From Mesobacillus sp. S13 (GTDB taxonomy: Bacteria; Bacillota; Bacilli; Bacillales; Cytobacillaceae), in assembly GCF_020422885.1 (NCBI RefSeq), contig NZ_CP084622.1, forward strand, positions 166,001-230,000: a stretch of 64,000 nt of DNA. Reading direction: 5' to 3'. A program made the translations under genes and the position numbers. Of this stretch, positions 38,995-48,536 are shown in pieces; within the stretch, counting starts at the first letter, position 1, and every line of letters begins with the position of its first letter. Under the pieces are notes generated by a model. It was given only the letters and a program-made list of their open reading frames with translations. It ran no database searches and was not told where the DNA came from.

Positions 38995-39335
38995 TTGCTA
39001 CACCCTGTCCCATTCCTTAGTCCGGTGAATTTTTTCGCTTTCAGTTAGCTTTCCTGCTCACTGCTCAGCAGTCTTACCATTTTATGCTAGCGTAAAAGGA
39101 TGATTCTTACAATCCCTGCCAAGGTAACATATTCCTGTAACTATTAGACGATTTAATAGACGTGTTAGTTTCTGGTCCAGGTTGGATTCTTTTTGCGGAA
39201 AAAGTCGATAATAATTATGTTTTTGAAGTGTCAGGATAAGATATTTTCTGTCATTTTTGTTAGAATGGAAGAAGTGTTATTTGTACGGAGCCGCTGGTCA
39301 TTTGCAGCTGAGAATTTTTCCAGGAGGTTTTGTCT
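38995..39335. other. Divergent intergenic region
   Basis: Between the RodA-like gene and the gene at 39336, both transcribed outward. It must hold both promoters; I could not place them confidently. No ORF or repeat array. Confidence 0.5.
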
Positions 39336-40112
39336 TTGAAAAAGAACCATCCTTATAGCAGGGATTTACTATATGTCCATATGAACGAACGGGACCAGTA
39401 TGTGCTCTCGCATGGGGTCGAATTCCATGAATTCGCAAGGTCATTGTCTGATTCACTCAACCATCTGCTGCTGTTGAAGCATCGCTATGAGGATGGTGAG
39501 TTCAACAGACATACTTTATTTGAGTATGTATCTGAAGACAGCGTCGAAAAATTAGTTGGAGCCAATGTCCATGCATACGGGGATTTTTGCTGGATCGATT
39601 TTGAGGAAGTGGAAGCATTGAATGTGCTGTCGGCCCAAGAGATTGCTGAGCTTCTTTATCTCGGGCATATCAAGCATCATTTGAAACTGCCTTTTTATAA
39701 TCAGCTTAATAACCGTTTTGTGTTCCTCTCCACTGAAGATGGCTGGTTCAATAAAACCTATTACCGCAATCTCAATGATTTTTTCCGAATGCTTGGCCTT
39801 GTCCTGTCAGGCAAACTAGGGGAAATGAAGCCGGAAAAAACACTGCTCGGGATCCGGAAAAAGAAATCCTATCCTTCTGTCAGCAAGGAAATCCTGAAAT
39901 CATTGACGCCAGCCCTAAAAGAAGGGGCCGTATTTTCGCTGAAAAACATCCAACAAAGCCGTAACAGAATTGAAATCCCAATCTGGATCATCGGTGATTT
40001 TGCCAACATGGATGATATGCATGATGAATATAAAGAAGCCAGCACCAGCAATCCGGATGGCAGGATTATCTTCGATAAAAAAGCTAAAGAGTGGAGCTTG
40101 CTTGCTCAATAA
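39336..40112 (+). CDS. Conserved hypothetical protein
   Basis: About 258 aa, soluble, no signal peptide. I do not recognise a domain; composition is that of a normal globular protein with two halves separated around residue 165. CAGGAGG sits 8 nt before the TTG at 39336; another TTG two codons earlier lies only 2 nt from it. The gene is single. The N-terminus KKNHPYSRDLLYVHMNERDQ is notable for conserved His/Asp/Arg but no catalytic assignment is justified. Confidence 0.7.
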   Translation: MKKNHPYSRDLLYVHMNERDQYVLSHGVEFHEFARSLSDSLNHLLLLKHRYEDGEFNRHTLFEYVSEDSVEKLVGANVHAYGDFCWIDFEEVEALNVLSAQEIAELLYLGHIKHHLKLPFYNQLNNRFVFLSTEDGWFNKTYYRNLNDFFRMLGLVLSGKLGEMKPEKTLLGIRKKKSYPSVSKEILKSLTPALKEGAVFSLKNIQQSRNRIEIPIWIIGDFANMDDMHDEYKEASTSNPDGRIIFDKKAKEWSLLAQ

Positions 40113-40322
40113 ATCTGTTTTCGGAAAGAATGTTGTTAAAATCCTAAAACCGATTTTAACGTAACAAATACTCAGTTTGTAGGTCGTTATTAAGTGTTCA
40201 AGCTCTTTTCTCACAATAGGCTAAAATCTTTATGAAGAAAAATGGTCATTTAATCCTATTCTGTAGTCAATAGCAACAAAGTTTGAGAAAAGAGCTTCCA
40301 ATAAGTCGAAAAAGAAATTTTT
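40113..40322. other. Intergenic region before the B12 riboswitch
   Basis: AT-rich, with a short inverted sequence near 40130-40160 (AAAATCCTAAAACC / GATTTTAACG). No clear terminator with T-run for the preceding gene, and no ORF. Confidence 0.4.
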
Positions 40323-40351
40323 TTGGAGCAATTTTTGGAATCGTGTATAAT
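40323..40351 (+). promoter_or_regulatory. Promoter of the btu operon
   Basis: TTGGAG (40323-40328), 17-bp spacer, TATAAT (40346-40351), just before the riboswitch. Confidence 0.72.
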
Positions 40352-40379
40352 GGGATTTAGCGGAAAATTACATATCAAA

Positions 40380-40572
40380 TGAACAGGTGTCTTTTTATCA
40401 CAAGACTTAATAGGGAAGTTGGTGAAAATCCAACGCGGTCCCGCCACTGTAAATGGGAGCAAGCTGTAAATGCCACTGTACAAATGTATGGGAAGGCGCA
40501 GCGAGCATTGACCATGAGCCAGGAGACCTGCCTGTCCATTGCACAAGCAAACCTACGAGGATAGGGAGGTGC
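40380..40572 (+). ncRNA. Cobalamin (B12) riboswitch
   Basis: The aptamer core is evident: AATAGGGAAGTTGGTGAAAA, ACGCGGTCCCGCCACTGTAA, and the B12 box AGCCAGGAGACCTGCC at 40517-40532. It is followed 50 nt later by an intrinsic terminator, so control is by premature termination when cobalamin binds. It governs btuF-btuC-btuD/cbiZ. Confidence 0.95.
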
Positions 40573-40618
40573 CGGCTGGCTCTATGTATTTTATGATGAT
40601 AAAAACATTTGCTTACTC

Positions 40619-40656
40619 GGACATCTCCCCTTCAGGTGGAGATGTTTTTTTATTTA
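40619..40656 (+). terminator. Riboswitch expression-platform terminator
   Basis: ACATCTCC / (T)GGAGATGT followed by TTTTTTTATTT, 128 bp before btuF. Confidence 0.9.
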
Positions 40657-40783
40657 TTAAAGGCTTTGGTCAATATTTGCACGATTTTAACATTCTGTTG
40701 ATTGGAGTGAAAGGTGAAGCGCCTGGGACGGAAATCAACAGCCTGATTTGGCAAAGCTCATCGAAAAATTGGAGGAGAAGCAA

Positions 40784-41740
40784 ATGAAGAAGTTATTGAT
40801 GTTGATGATGGCAGCAGCCATGATCTTGGCAGGCTGCGGCACGGAAGCACAGCCAGAAAAGAAGGAAAGCGAACAAACTGCGCAGGAGCAGAAGGCTGGA
40901 TACCCGGTTACGGTAAAAGATGCGCTTGATGAAGAAGTTGTCATTGAGGAAAAGCCTGAAAAAATCATTTCCCTGATGCCGAGCAACACGGAAATCGTTT
41001 ATGCACTTGAAAGCGGAGACGCGATTGTCGGTGTCACCGATTTCGACAATTATCCAGAAGAGGCAATGGCAAAGGAAAAAGTCGGCGGCATGGAGTTCAA
41101 TATCGAGAAGATGATTTCCCTTAAGCCGGACCTCGTCCTTGCACCTGGTTCAACTGCGGATACCGCGAAAGAGGGGCTTCAGCAGTTGAAGGATGCGGGA
41201 ATTGCTGTTGTCGTCGTGAATGATGCTCAGTCATTTGAAGAGGTATATCGATCAATCGAGATGATTGGCCAGGCCATCGGCGAGACAGATAAGGCAGATG
41301 AACTTATTGAGAATATGAAAAATAGTTTTGCGGAACTGAAGAAGAAAGCAGAAGCAATTAAACCTGAAGAGCAGAAAGCTGTATTTGTCGAGGTTTCACC
41401 AGCGCCGGAAATCTACACTGCTGGCAAGAGTACATTTATCAATGAAATGCTGGAGTTGATCGGCGCAAAGAATGCTGCTGGCGATCTGGATGGCTGGGCG
41501 AAGGTTGACCCGGAAGCCATCATTGAGCGTAATCCGGATGTCATTGTGACAACCTATGGTTATTATACAGAAAATGCAGATGAGCAGGTTCTTGCGCGGC
41601 AGGGCTGGAATAATGTAAAAGCGGTCAAGGACCAGCGTGTATATGATGTCCACTCCGACCTCGTTACCCGTTCAGGTCCAAGGCTCGCTGAAGGAGCAGA
41701 GGAGCTTGCGAAAACCATTTACCCAGACGTTTTTAAATAA
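40784..41740 (+). CDS. btuF: Cobalamin ABC transporter substrate-binding lipoprotein
   Basis: 318 aa. Lipoprotein signal MKKLLMLMMAAAMILAGCG with the lipidated Cys at 18, then a class III periplasmic-binding fold (KIISLMPSNTEIVYALESGD, VGVTDFDNYPEEA) joined by a long helix. It binds cobalamin or cobinamide outside the membrane. The ATG at 40784 has GGAGGAG upstream; an ORF start at 40748 was rejected because it would spoil the lipoprotein signal. First gene after the B12 riboswitch. Confidence 0.92.
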   Translation: MKKLLMLMMAAAMILAGCGTEAQPEKKESEQTAQEQKAGYPVTVKDALDEEVVIEEKPEKIISLMPSNTEIVYALESGDAIVGVTDFDNYPEEAMAKEKVGGMEFNIEKMISLKPDLVLAPGSTADTAKEGLQQLKDAGIAVVVVNDAQSFEEVYRSIEMIGQAIGETDKADELIENMKNSFAELKKKAEAIKPEEQKAVFVEVSPAPEIYTAGKSTFINEMLELIGAKNAAGDLDGWAKVDPEAIIERNPDVIVTTYGYYTENADEQVLARQGWNNVKAVKDQRVYDVHSDLVTRSGPRLAEGAEELAKTIYPDVFK

Positions 41741-42764
41741 TAAAGGAATTGCCTATCTATTTGCGGCAGCATTCTTGATCATCTCGATGCTGCTGGGCAT
41801 CTCCATCGGAACGGTTTCCATCCCTGTGCCCGCTATTATTGAGATTATTGGTGCTGAGATTTTCCGCTTACAGGGACAGGAAATCGATCCGATGTATGCA
41901 AGTATCGTCATGGAAATCAGGCTGCCGCGTGTATTGCTGGCAGGGCTTGTAGGAGCATCTCTGGCTATTGCCGGTGCTGCCTTCCAGGGCCTGCTGCGCA
42001 ATCCGCTGGCAGATCCCTACACGCTTGGGATTTCATCAGGTGCTTCCATCGGTGCGGTTGTCACGCTGTTTTTTGGCATTTCACTGCCGCTGATTGGTGC
42101 CTTCACCTTGCCGGTGCTGACTATTTTATTCGCCTTTGCCACAGTCTTATTTGTGCTGTTTTTTGCCCGGAAAGTCGACAGGCTGCTCAGGGTGGAGACG
42201 ATCATTCTAACCGGAATTATCTTAAGTTCATTTCTAGGTTCTTTCATTTCTTTGATGATTGCGCTCTCCGGCGAAGAGCTGAGGCAAATCATCGGCTGGC
42301 TTTTGGGCAGCGTGTCGATGCGCGGCTGGGATTATATTAAGATTATTTTTCCTTTCTTTATAATCGGATTGGTGATTTTGCTTGCCAACACAAGAGAACT
42401 GAATGCCATGTCGTTTGGCGAGGAGCGCGCACAGCATCTAGGTGTCAATGTTGAGCGCCGGAAGCTGCTGATTTTGCTTTCTGGTTCACTTTTAACAGGT
42501 TCAGCGGTTGCCGTATCCGGGACAATCGGCTTCGTCGGTCTCGTCATTCCTCATCTGACAAGGACAGTCTGGGGACCGGACCATCGTCATCTGCTGCCGC
42601 TATCCGTCCTGATGGGCAGCGGCTTCCTGATTCTCGCAGACCTGATATCCCGAACGATCATCGCTCCTTCGGAATTGCCGATCGGCGTGATCACGGCATT
42701 AATCGGTGCGCCGGTTTTTGCGTTTATTTTAATGAAAAATCGCAAGGAAAGAAGTGCTGGCTGA
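41706..42764 (+). CDS. btuC: Cobalamin ABC transporter permease
   Basis: About 352 aa, FecCD/BtuC family, ten membrane helices. Motifs RLPRVLLAGLVGASLAIAGAAFQGLLRNPLADPYTLG and GTIGFVGLVIPHLTR are characteristic. In the frame, starts at 41637, 41643 and 41646 lie deep in btuF; the TTG at 41706 has AAGGAG 9 nt upstream and gives MRKPFTQTFLNNKGIAY. That choice overlaps btuF by 35 bp. The stop overlaps the ATG of the ATPase gene (TGATG). Confidence 0.92.
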   Translation: MRKPFTQTFLNNKGIAYLFAAAFLIISMLLGISIGTVSIPVPAIIEIIGAEIFRLQGQEIDPMYASIVMEIRLPRVLLAGLVGASLAIAGAAFQGLLRNPLADPYTLGISSGASIGAVVTLFFGISLPLIGAFTLPVLTILFAFATVLFVLFFARKVDRLLRVETIILTGIILSSFLGSFISLMIALSGEELRQIIGWLLGSVSMRGWDYIKIIFPFFIIGLVILLANTRELNAMSFGEERAQHLGVNVERRKLLILLSGSLLTGSAVAVSGTIGFVGLVIPHLTRTVWGPDHRHLLPLSVLMGSGFLILADLISRTIIAPSELPIGVITALIGAPVFAFILMKNRKERSAG

Positions 42765-44209
42765 TGATCACAGTGAAGAATCTAACAGGCGGATATGCAG
42801 GTGGCGAGGTGTTGAAGGGAATCTCCTTTCAGGTTGGCAAGGGTGAGTTGTTTGGAATTCTTGGCCCGAACGGAAGCGGGAAAACCACTCTGTTAAAAAT
42901 GATCAGTGGCGCTTTGGAATCCAGGGAAGGTGACATTGAGCTGGACGGCCGGCCATTGACCCAGTATACACCGAAGCAGCTTGCCAGGATGATGGCAGTC
43001 CTGCCGCAGCATTCTGACCAGGCCTTCCCTTATAGTGTGAAAGAAACCGTATCGCTCGGGCGCTATGCACACCAGAAAGGCTGGTTCCACAGCTGGAGTG
43101 AGGAAGATGAACAGATTGTCGTGAAGGTGATGGACCAGACAGGAATTACCCATCTCCAGGAAAAATCAATCGTCGAACTATCTGGCGGCGAAAAACAGCG
43201 AGTCTACCTCGCTCAGGCACTGGCGCAGCAACCGAGGATTCTGCTGCTCGATGAACCAACGAATCATCTTGACCTAAGTTTTCAAAAAGAGCTGCTGGAC
43301 CTGCTGAAAAAATGGGCAGCTGAAGAGGAGTTGACGGTCGTCTCCATTTTTCATGATTTGAACCTGGCATCACTGTATTGTGACAGGCTGCTGCTGATGG
43401 AAAACGGAGAGTTGCTGATTGTCGACTCTCCTGTTGAAGTGTTAAAAGAAGAGCGGATCAAAAGTGTCTATAAGACGGAGATCAAAAACCATCCGCATCC
43501 GGAAATCGCTAGGCCTCAATTGCTGCTCATGCCGGAAACCGACGGCGTTCATGACGCTGCGCCGCAAATAGACGACAGATTTCTTGATGTGGGGGCAGAC
43601 CGTATTGACCTACAGTCACCAGTGAAGTTGAGGACAATGTCTTCGGGAATCACCGGTGCCGGGATTGGCTGGCATAGTTCGTTCGTTCACCGTGTTGTCC
43701 CGATGGAGTATGACTGCAGTGACCATAAAGCAGAAATGGCAGACTACTTACAGGAGAATGGATTCATCCCAAGCGAAACGGTGGGGATGATGACGGCTGT
43801 TCCGGTTGAAACAGCATCATACCGCTCCTTTGAAGCTGAAGGAATGTCGATTTTCATTATTGTTTCTGCGGGCAGCACACATCGGGACAGCCCCCGGAAT
43901 ATCAATACATGGCTGTTCATTAACGGCAAAATTTCTGAGGAAGCTTTTATCCAGAGTGCAATGACCGCGGCAGAAGCAAAAATAAGTGTCTTGCAGGAAC
44001 TGGAAGGGAGCGGAGCTGGGGTTGCCGGCCAGCCAGCTGGCATTTCCACGGACAGCATCTGTATCGCTGCAACACAGCAAGGCGAAGAGATTTCCTATGC
44101 CGGCACTGCAACACCGCTCGGCAAGCTAATCAGCGAGGGGATTTACACCTGCACAAAGGAAGCAATCCTAAACTATAGAAACAGCAAAACTGCTTTCAAG
44201 TTTCAATGA
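42764..44209 (+). CDS. Cobalamin ABC ATPase fused to adenosylcobinamide amidohydrolase (BtuD-CbiZ)
   Basis: A 481-aa two-domain protein. Residues 1-250 are an ABC ATPase: Walker A GPNGSGKT (35-42), signature LSGGEKQR near 140, Walker B ILLLDEP near 163. From about 280 the sequence is CbiZ-like (SSGITGAGIGWHSSFVHRVV, TAVPVETASYRS, STDSICIAA), an amidohydrolase that removes the lower part of adenosylcobinamide-phosphate-type corrinoids so they can be salvaged. B. subtilis YvrA has the same fusion. Import and remodelling are thus coupled. Confidence 0.92.
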   Translation: MITVKNLTGGYAGGEVLKGISFQVGKGELFGILGPNGSGKTTLLKMISGALESREGDIELDGRPLTQYTPKQLARMMAVLPQHSDQAFPYSVKETVSLGRYAHQKGWFHSWSEEDEQIVVKVMDQTGITHLQEKSIVELSGGEKQRVYLAQALAQQPRILLLDEPTNHLDLSFQKELLDLLKKWAAEEELTVVSIFHDLNLASLYCDRLLLMENGELLIVDSPVEVLKEERIKSVYKTEIKNHPHPEIARPQLLLMPETDGVHDAAPQIDDRFLDVGADRIDLQSPVKLRTMSSGITGAGIGWHSSFVHRVVPMEYDCSDHKAEMADYLQENGFIPSETVGMMTAVPVETASYRSFEAEGMSIFIIVSAGSTHRDSPRNINTWLFINGKISEEAFIQSAMTAAEAKISVLQELEGSGAGVAGQPAGISTDSICIAATQQGEEISYAGTATPLGKLISEGIYTCTKEAILNYRNSKTAFKFQ

Positions 44210-44258
44210 AGGAAACCATCCACTTCATCACGAATCTTAATTATAAGAGGTGATGAGA

Positions 44259-44642
44259 ATGGAAATGAAAATGGGCTATGTCATCCTATATGTTTCCGAT
44301 CTGGAAAAAACAAAGCATTTTTACGGTGAGCTGCTAGGCCTTAAACTTAGAAATGAGTTTGGGACCTATATCGAGTATGAAACTGGCAGCACCGTGCTGT
44401 CGATGAACACAAGAGAAGGCGGCCGCGAAATCACGACGCTCCCCATACCGGATGGCGTAAGGAAAGAACAAACCTTTGAGCTAGGATTCGTGACAGAGGA
44501 TGTCCCTGGCGCAGTAGAAAAATTGCGTGCAGCGGGAGTCCCGATCCTGCTCGAGCCAACCGAAAAACCATGGGGCCAGGTCGTCGCCTATGCAGCAGAT
44601 CCTGATGGACATTATATTGAAATATGCACTCCGATTGGATGA
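44259..44642 (+). CDS. VOC-family (glyoxalase-fold) protein
   Basis: 127 aa, single vicinal-oxygen-chelate domain. The beta-alpha-beta pattern starts MGYVILYVSDLEKTKHFYGELLGLKL and ends WGQVVAYAADPDGHYIEICTP, with a metal-type Glu at the end. The catalytic role (glyoxalase, dioxygenase or resistance protein) cannot be read. AAGAGG sits 8 nt before the ATG at 44259; earlier GTG/ATG codons are too close to it. Confidence 0.82.
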   Translation: MEMKMGYVILYVSDLEKTKHFYGELLGLKLRNEFGTYIEYETGSTVLSMNTREGGREITTLPIPDGVRKEQTFELGFVTEDVPGAVEKLRAAGVPILLEPTEKPWGQVVAYAADPDGHYIEICTPIG

Positions 44643-44682
44643 CGAAACCCCTGCAGCTATTGGCTGCAGGGGTTTTTCGTGA
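44643..44682 (+). terminator. Terminator after the VOC gene
   Basis: AAACCCCTGCAGC / GCTGCAGGGGTTT followed by TTCGTG. Confidence 0.87.
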
Positions 44683-44715
44683 TGTCTATATGACCAAAAT
44701 GTGGTTGGTTGCTAT

Positions 44716-44903
44716 AAAAAGGTCACAAAGAAAAGGTCTTTAAGCCCAAATTGGGGCAGGAAGCTGAAAAAGGTTATATAGAAAAGTTCTATATGCCCAA
44801 ATTGGGGCAGAAAGCTGAAAAAGGTCACATAGAAACATCCTATAAGCCCGAAGTAGTTAGAATCTGCGAAAAGGTCACATAGCTAATATATATAAGCCAA
44901 CCC
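44716..44903 (+). repeat. Tandem array E, 51-bp period, 4 copies (same family as array D)
   Basis: AAGCCC or variant at 44742, 44793, 44844 and 44894: intervals 51, 51, 50. Units contain AAAAAGGTCACATAGAAA then TATAAGCCC, clearly the array D family, with a different filler (AATTGGGGCAGGAAGCTG). The first unit has AAAGA-(5)-TCTTT where others have ATAGA-(5)-TCTAT. Lies between convergent VOC and MFS genes. Confidence 0.9.
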
Positions 44904-44911
44904 TCAAAATC

Positions 44912-46189
44912 CTAATGAACTTCCTTCACTGGTTTTTTAGCAAGTAGTGATGCTGCGATGCCTAAAAGGGGCAGTGTGATCGAAATCAGCAATATTTCAT
45001 CATACCCGCCAAAATAATCATAAGCGAGGCCAAATGGAAGGGGACCCAAAGCGGAACCAAGCACGGTGACCGTCATAGCCGATCCTTTTATGCTTCCGAG
45101 CGATTGTCTGCCGAAGAAGCTCGGCCAGACGTAGTTTAACGCTATTCTTTCAAATCCCCCGCTGATTCCCCATAAAATCCCGAATGCAATCGCGATTGCA
45201 GTTTGGTCGGCTGCCAGCAGGACGAGGATGAAAATGATTTCTCCTGCAAAAATTCCGGCGAGCACATATTGCACTTTTACACGGTCAAGCAGCGGTCCTG
45301 CAATCAGTGTGACCGGAAAACCAATCAAGGCCATCAAGCTTAATACTAGTGCAGCGATTCCCGGCGAAATCCCATTCGTTTTAAAAATAGAAATTAAATG
45401 AAAAGTAAGTCCTGTGTTAACAAGTGAAGGAATCCCGACGCAAAATAGCAACAGCCAGTATGCGTGCGTTTTAACTGCTTCCTGAACCGTCCAGTTCACC
45501 TCTACAAATGGCTTGATTGTTCTGGCAGGATCTGCAGGGTCATTTGTCCAGTCGGGTTTAATTCCATCCGGATGTTCACCAATATCCTCTGGTTTATTCC
45601 TGATCAAGAAGAAGGCCAGAGGCACAAACACTACCAGTAATAAGACACCCCATACCTTCCATGTAAAGCCCCAGCCCCAAGTGGCGACAAGCCATGCATT
45701 CAAGGGCGGAAGTGCAGCGGAGCTGGCAAAGCCGCCAATTGCCATCAGGCTCAACGCCTTTCCGCGTTTGGTTATGAACCACTGTGGTACAAGTGTGTTT
45801 GGAATCAAACTCATTGACCCCTGACCGAGCAAGCGAATCAGGAAGAAACCAATGAACAGCATCGCCGTGTTGACGACCATACTGTTCCAAAAGCTAGCAA
45901 AGGCCAATCCAATACCGACGATAACCGACATTTTTCTCTGTCCCCATTTATCCACGAACCTGCCGACAAAGAACATGCAGATTCCTGCGGCAAGCGTCGC
46001 AAGTGAATAGACGGCCGATACATGTGACCGACTCCAGCCGAAATCTTTTATGTAAGAATCAATAAAGACGGAAACCGAGTATGTTTGACCAGGTCCTGAA
46101 AAAAAGACGCCGAGCCCTGCGATGAAAACAATCACCCAGCCATAATAAAAATTAGTCTTAAATGGTGCAGATGTACTTGATGTATTCAT
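44912..46189 (-). CDS. MFS transporter (OFA / oxalate-formate antiporter-like)
   Basis: About 425 aa with twelve membrane helices. N-terminal YYGWVIVFIAGLGVFFSGPGQTYSVSVF and the loop GRFVDKWGQRK (MFS signature A) place it in the OFA branch. Substrate unknown: many members are not oxalate carriers. GGGAGG sits 7 nt before the ATG at 46189; an upstream in-frame start at 46231 is rejected. It ends a few bases from array E, with no separate terminator seen. Confidence 0.83.
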   Translation of the reverse strand: MNTSSTSAPFKTNFYYGWVIVFIAGLGVFFSGPGQTYSVSVFIDSYIKDFGWSRSHVSAVYSLATLAAGICMFFVGRFVDKWGQRKMSVIVGIGLAFASFWNSMVVNTAMLFIGFFLIRLLGQGSMSLIPNTLVPQWFITKRGKALSLMAIGGFASSAALPPLNAWLVATWGWGFTWKVWGVLLLVVFVPLAFFLIRNKPEDIGEHPDGIKPDWTNDPADPARTIKPFVEVNWTVQEAVKTHAYWLLLFCVGIPSLVNTGLTFHLISIFKTNGISPGIAALVLSLMALIGFPVTLIAGPLLDRVKVQYVLAGIFAGEIIFILVLLAADQTAIAIAFGILWGISGGFERIALNYVWPSFFGRQSLGSIKGSAMTVTVLGSALGPLPFGLAYDYFGGYDEILLISITLPLLGIAASLLAKKPVKEVH

Positions 46190-46358
46190 GTGAAAACCTC
46201 CCAATCCATCATAACAAAATGCCCTCGTCAATAGCTTGCAGTAAGCTGAGAGATAGAGTCGAATTTACATTTTAAGGTTTTTAGCGTGTGTATATGAAAA
46301 ATGAAGATATCAGTAGAAATTAAGAGATAAACATAATATACAGCGCTTACAACATTAG

Positions 46359-46386
46359 TTGCGTGTTTTTGTATATGTGTTATGAT
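46359..46386 (+). promoter_or_regulatory. Putative promoter of sulP
   Basis: TTGCGT (46359-46364), 16-bp spacer, TATGAT (46381-46386). Confidence 0.45.
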
Positions 46387-46456
46387 AAATCCTGTTTTTA
46401 TCGGACCCGGCTTGCTTGAGAGTAGGAAGCCACAAAAAATATTAAGGGGTGTTTAC

Positions 46457-47929
46457 TTGAATACTAATACAATTAAAGAACAATGGTTTGGCAACGTGAA
46501 AGGAGATATCCTTGCGGGGATCGTCGTTGCGCTTGCTTTGATTCCTGAAGCGATCGCCTTTTCAATTATTGCTGGTGTTGACCCGATGGTAGGACTTTAC
46601 GCCTCATTCGCTATTGCTGTGACAATCGCGATTGTCGGCGGCCGTCCTGGTATGATTTCAGCCGCGACCGGTGCGATGGCACTGCTGATGGTGACGCTGG
46701 TTGCTGACCATGGTTTGCAATATTTAATGGCTGCTACGATTTTGACAGGTCTCCTGCAGATTCTGTTTGGTGTGCTTAAATTGGCAAGGTTCATGAAGTT
46801 CATTCCGCGTTCTGTCATGATTGGCTTCGTTAACGCACTTGCAATCCTGATTTTCATGGCACAGCTTGAGCAATTTGTTGACGCAACATGGGTGATGTAT
46901 GCAATGGTAGCCGGTGCGCTGGCAATCATCTATCTTTTCCCGCGCATTACCAAGGCTGTTCCGTCACCACTTGTCGCAATCATCGTGATTACTGTTATTG
47001 CGCTTATGACAAAGAGTGATGTGAGGACTGTGGGCGATATGGGTACACTGACATCTACCCTGCCGTCATTCCTGATTCCTGATGTTCCATTCAACCTGGA
47101 AACGTTAAAGATCATCTTCCCTTATTCAATCGCTCTGGCAATTGTCGGCTTGCTGGAATCCTTGCTGACAGCATCAATCGTTGATGATATGACGGATACT
47201 TCTAGTGATAAAAATAAAGAGAGCCGTGGCCAGGGGATTGCGAACATTGTTGCCGGGTTATTCGGCGGCATGGCAGGCTGCGCAATGATCGGACAATCCG
47301 TTATAAATGTTAAATCAGGCGGCCGAGGCAGATTGTCCGCGCTTGTTGCTGGTACTTTCTTGATGTTCCTGATTATTGTTTTAGGAAATATTGTTGTGCA
47401 AATTCCAATGGCTGCCCTTGTTGGCGTCATGATCATGGTTTCGATTGGAACATTCGACTGGTCATCCATCAAAGGCATGGCAAAGACGCCTGTTACCGAT
47501 TCAATCGTCATGGTCGTTACAACGGTCACAACAGTATTCACGCATGACCTTTCAAAAGGTGTATTTGCCGGAATCATCTTGAGTGCGATCTTCTTCGTAG
47601 CAAAGATTTCCAAGGTGAAGGTTACCTCAACATTTGATGTGGCAGCAGAACGCAGGACGTATTTTGTAACAGGACAAGTTTTCTTTGCCTCAGTTACAGA
47701 CTTGATCGAATCATTCGATTTGAAAGAAGCTGCAAAAGAAGTCGTGATCGACTTGACTCATGCCCATGTCTGGGATGATTCAGCGGTTGCGGCCATCGAT
47801 AAAATCGTCATCAAATTAAGGGAAAGTGGAACGTTAGTCCGCCTCCAAGGATTGAATGAACCGAGCTCCCACTTGATTGACAAATTAGCCGTTCACAAAC
47901 AGGAAGGCGCAAAGCTTTCCGGACATTAA
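46457..47929 (+). CDS. SulP-family anion transporter with STAS domain
   Basis: About 490 aa. Eleven or more helices, with the SulP signature around [22 protein letters not shown] and [25 protein letters not shown], then a C-terminal STAS domain (about 400-490, [20 protein letters not shown]). Likely a bicarbonate or sulfate transporter; the ion is not decidable. The TTG at 46457 has AAGGGGTG upstream. A UspA gene follows 90 bp later, a frequent pairing in Bacillus. Confidence 0.87.
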   Translation: MNTNTIKEQWFGNVKGDILAGIVVALALIPEAIAFSIIAGVDPMVGLYASFAIAVTIAIVGGRPGMISAATGAMALLMVTLVADHGLQYLMAATILTGLLQILFGVLKLARFMKFIPRSVMIGFVNALAILIFMAQLEQFVDATWVMYAMVAGALAIIYLFPRITKAVPSPLVAIIVITVIALMTKSDVRTVGDMGTLTSTLPSFLIPDVPFNLETLKIIFPYSIALAIVGLLESLLTASIVDDMTDTSSDKNKESRGQGIANIVAGLFGGMAGCAMIGQSVINVKSGGRGRLSALVAGTFLMFLIIVLGNIVVQIPMAALVGVMIMVSIGTFDWSSIKGMAKTPVTDSIVMVVTTVTTVFTHDLSKGVFAGIILSAIFFVAKISKVKVTSTFDVAAERRTYFVTGQVFFASVTDLIESFDLKEAAKEVVIDLTHAHVWDDSAVAAIDKIVIKLRESGTLVRLQGLNEPSSHLIDKLAVHKQEGAKLSGH

Positions 47930-47947
47930 AAAATAATGACTTTTTCA

Positions 47948-47985
47948 GGAAGCACGTTGACGAATCAGCGTGCTTTCTTTATATA
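47948..47985 (+). terminator. Terminator between sulP and uspA genes
   Basis: AAGCACG / CGTGCTTT around a 12-nt loop, followed by CTTTATATA. Confidence 0.7.
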
Positions 47986-48018
47986 TTAGGTAATGGAAAT
48001 CAATGTAGGAGGAATGGG

Positions 48019-48438
48019 ATGTTTAAAAGAATCTTGCTTGCATCAGATGGATCTGACCATTCAGTGCGCGCGGCAAAAAAAGCAGTGGAATTAGCAAAGC
48101 TTAGCGGCGATAGTGAAATAACTGTTGTGTATGTAGTCGATGGGCAGACTTCTAAGGAAGATGTCTTGCACAATCCGGATCGCACAATCGTTGAGGAGAA
48201 AAGAAAAATCAGGCTCCAGCCGGTAACCAACATGCTTGAAGAGGAACAACTGAATTACAGGTATGAAAAATTGCTCGGTGAACCGGGACCGGCCATTGTC
48301 GACTATGCCAACAAGAATTCATTCGATATCGTCGTCGTCGGCAGCCGCGGTTTGAACGGTCTGCAGGAAATGGTCCTTGGCAGCGTCAGCCACAAAGTCG
48401 CTAAACGAGTAAAAGCACCGGTATTAATCGTAAAATAA
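48019..48438 (+). CDS. Universal stress protein (UspA family)
   Basis: 139 aa. N-terminal ILLASDGSDHS and the ATP-binding motif GSRGLNGLQEMVLGSVSHKV (G-x2-G-x9-G-S type) indicate an ATP-binding Usp. TAGGAGGAATGGG lies just before the ATG. It is downstream of sulP; a hairpin in between suggests partly independent levels. Confidence 0.92.
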   Translation: MFKRILLASDGSDHSVRAAKKAVELAKLSGDSEITVVYVVDGQTSKEDVLHNPDRTIVEEKRKIRLQPVTNMLEEEQLNYRYEKLLGEPGPAIVDYANKNSFDIVVVGSRGLNGLQEMVLGSVSHKVAKRVKAPVLIVK

Positions 48439-48439
48439 T

Positions 48440-48474
48440 CAACGTTCAGGGAAAACCTGAGCGTTTTTTCTTTG
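48440..48474 (+). terminator. Terminator of the usp gene
   Basis: AACG(T)TCAGG / CCTGAGCGTT followed by TTTTCTTT. Confidence 0.8.
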
Positions 48475-48536
48475 TAGTTTTAATTTTAATAACGTAATAG
48501 GACGGATACCTGACTAAAAAAATTATGCTAATGGAT

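Noticed and set aside
42764..44209. BtuD-CbiZ fusion as a new protein architecture
   Set aside because: The same fusion is known in B. subtilis YvrA, so only the regulatory setting is of interest.
44912..46189. Oxalate:formate antiporter as a firm name
   Set aside because: OFA-type MFS sequences are often over-annotated; no oxalate-metabolism genes lie nearby.
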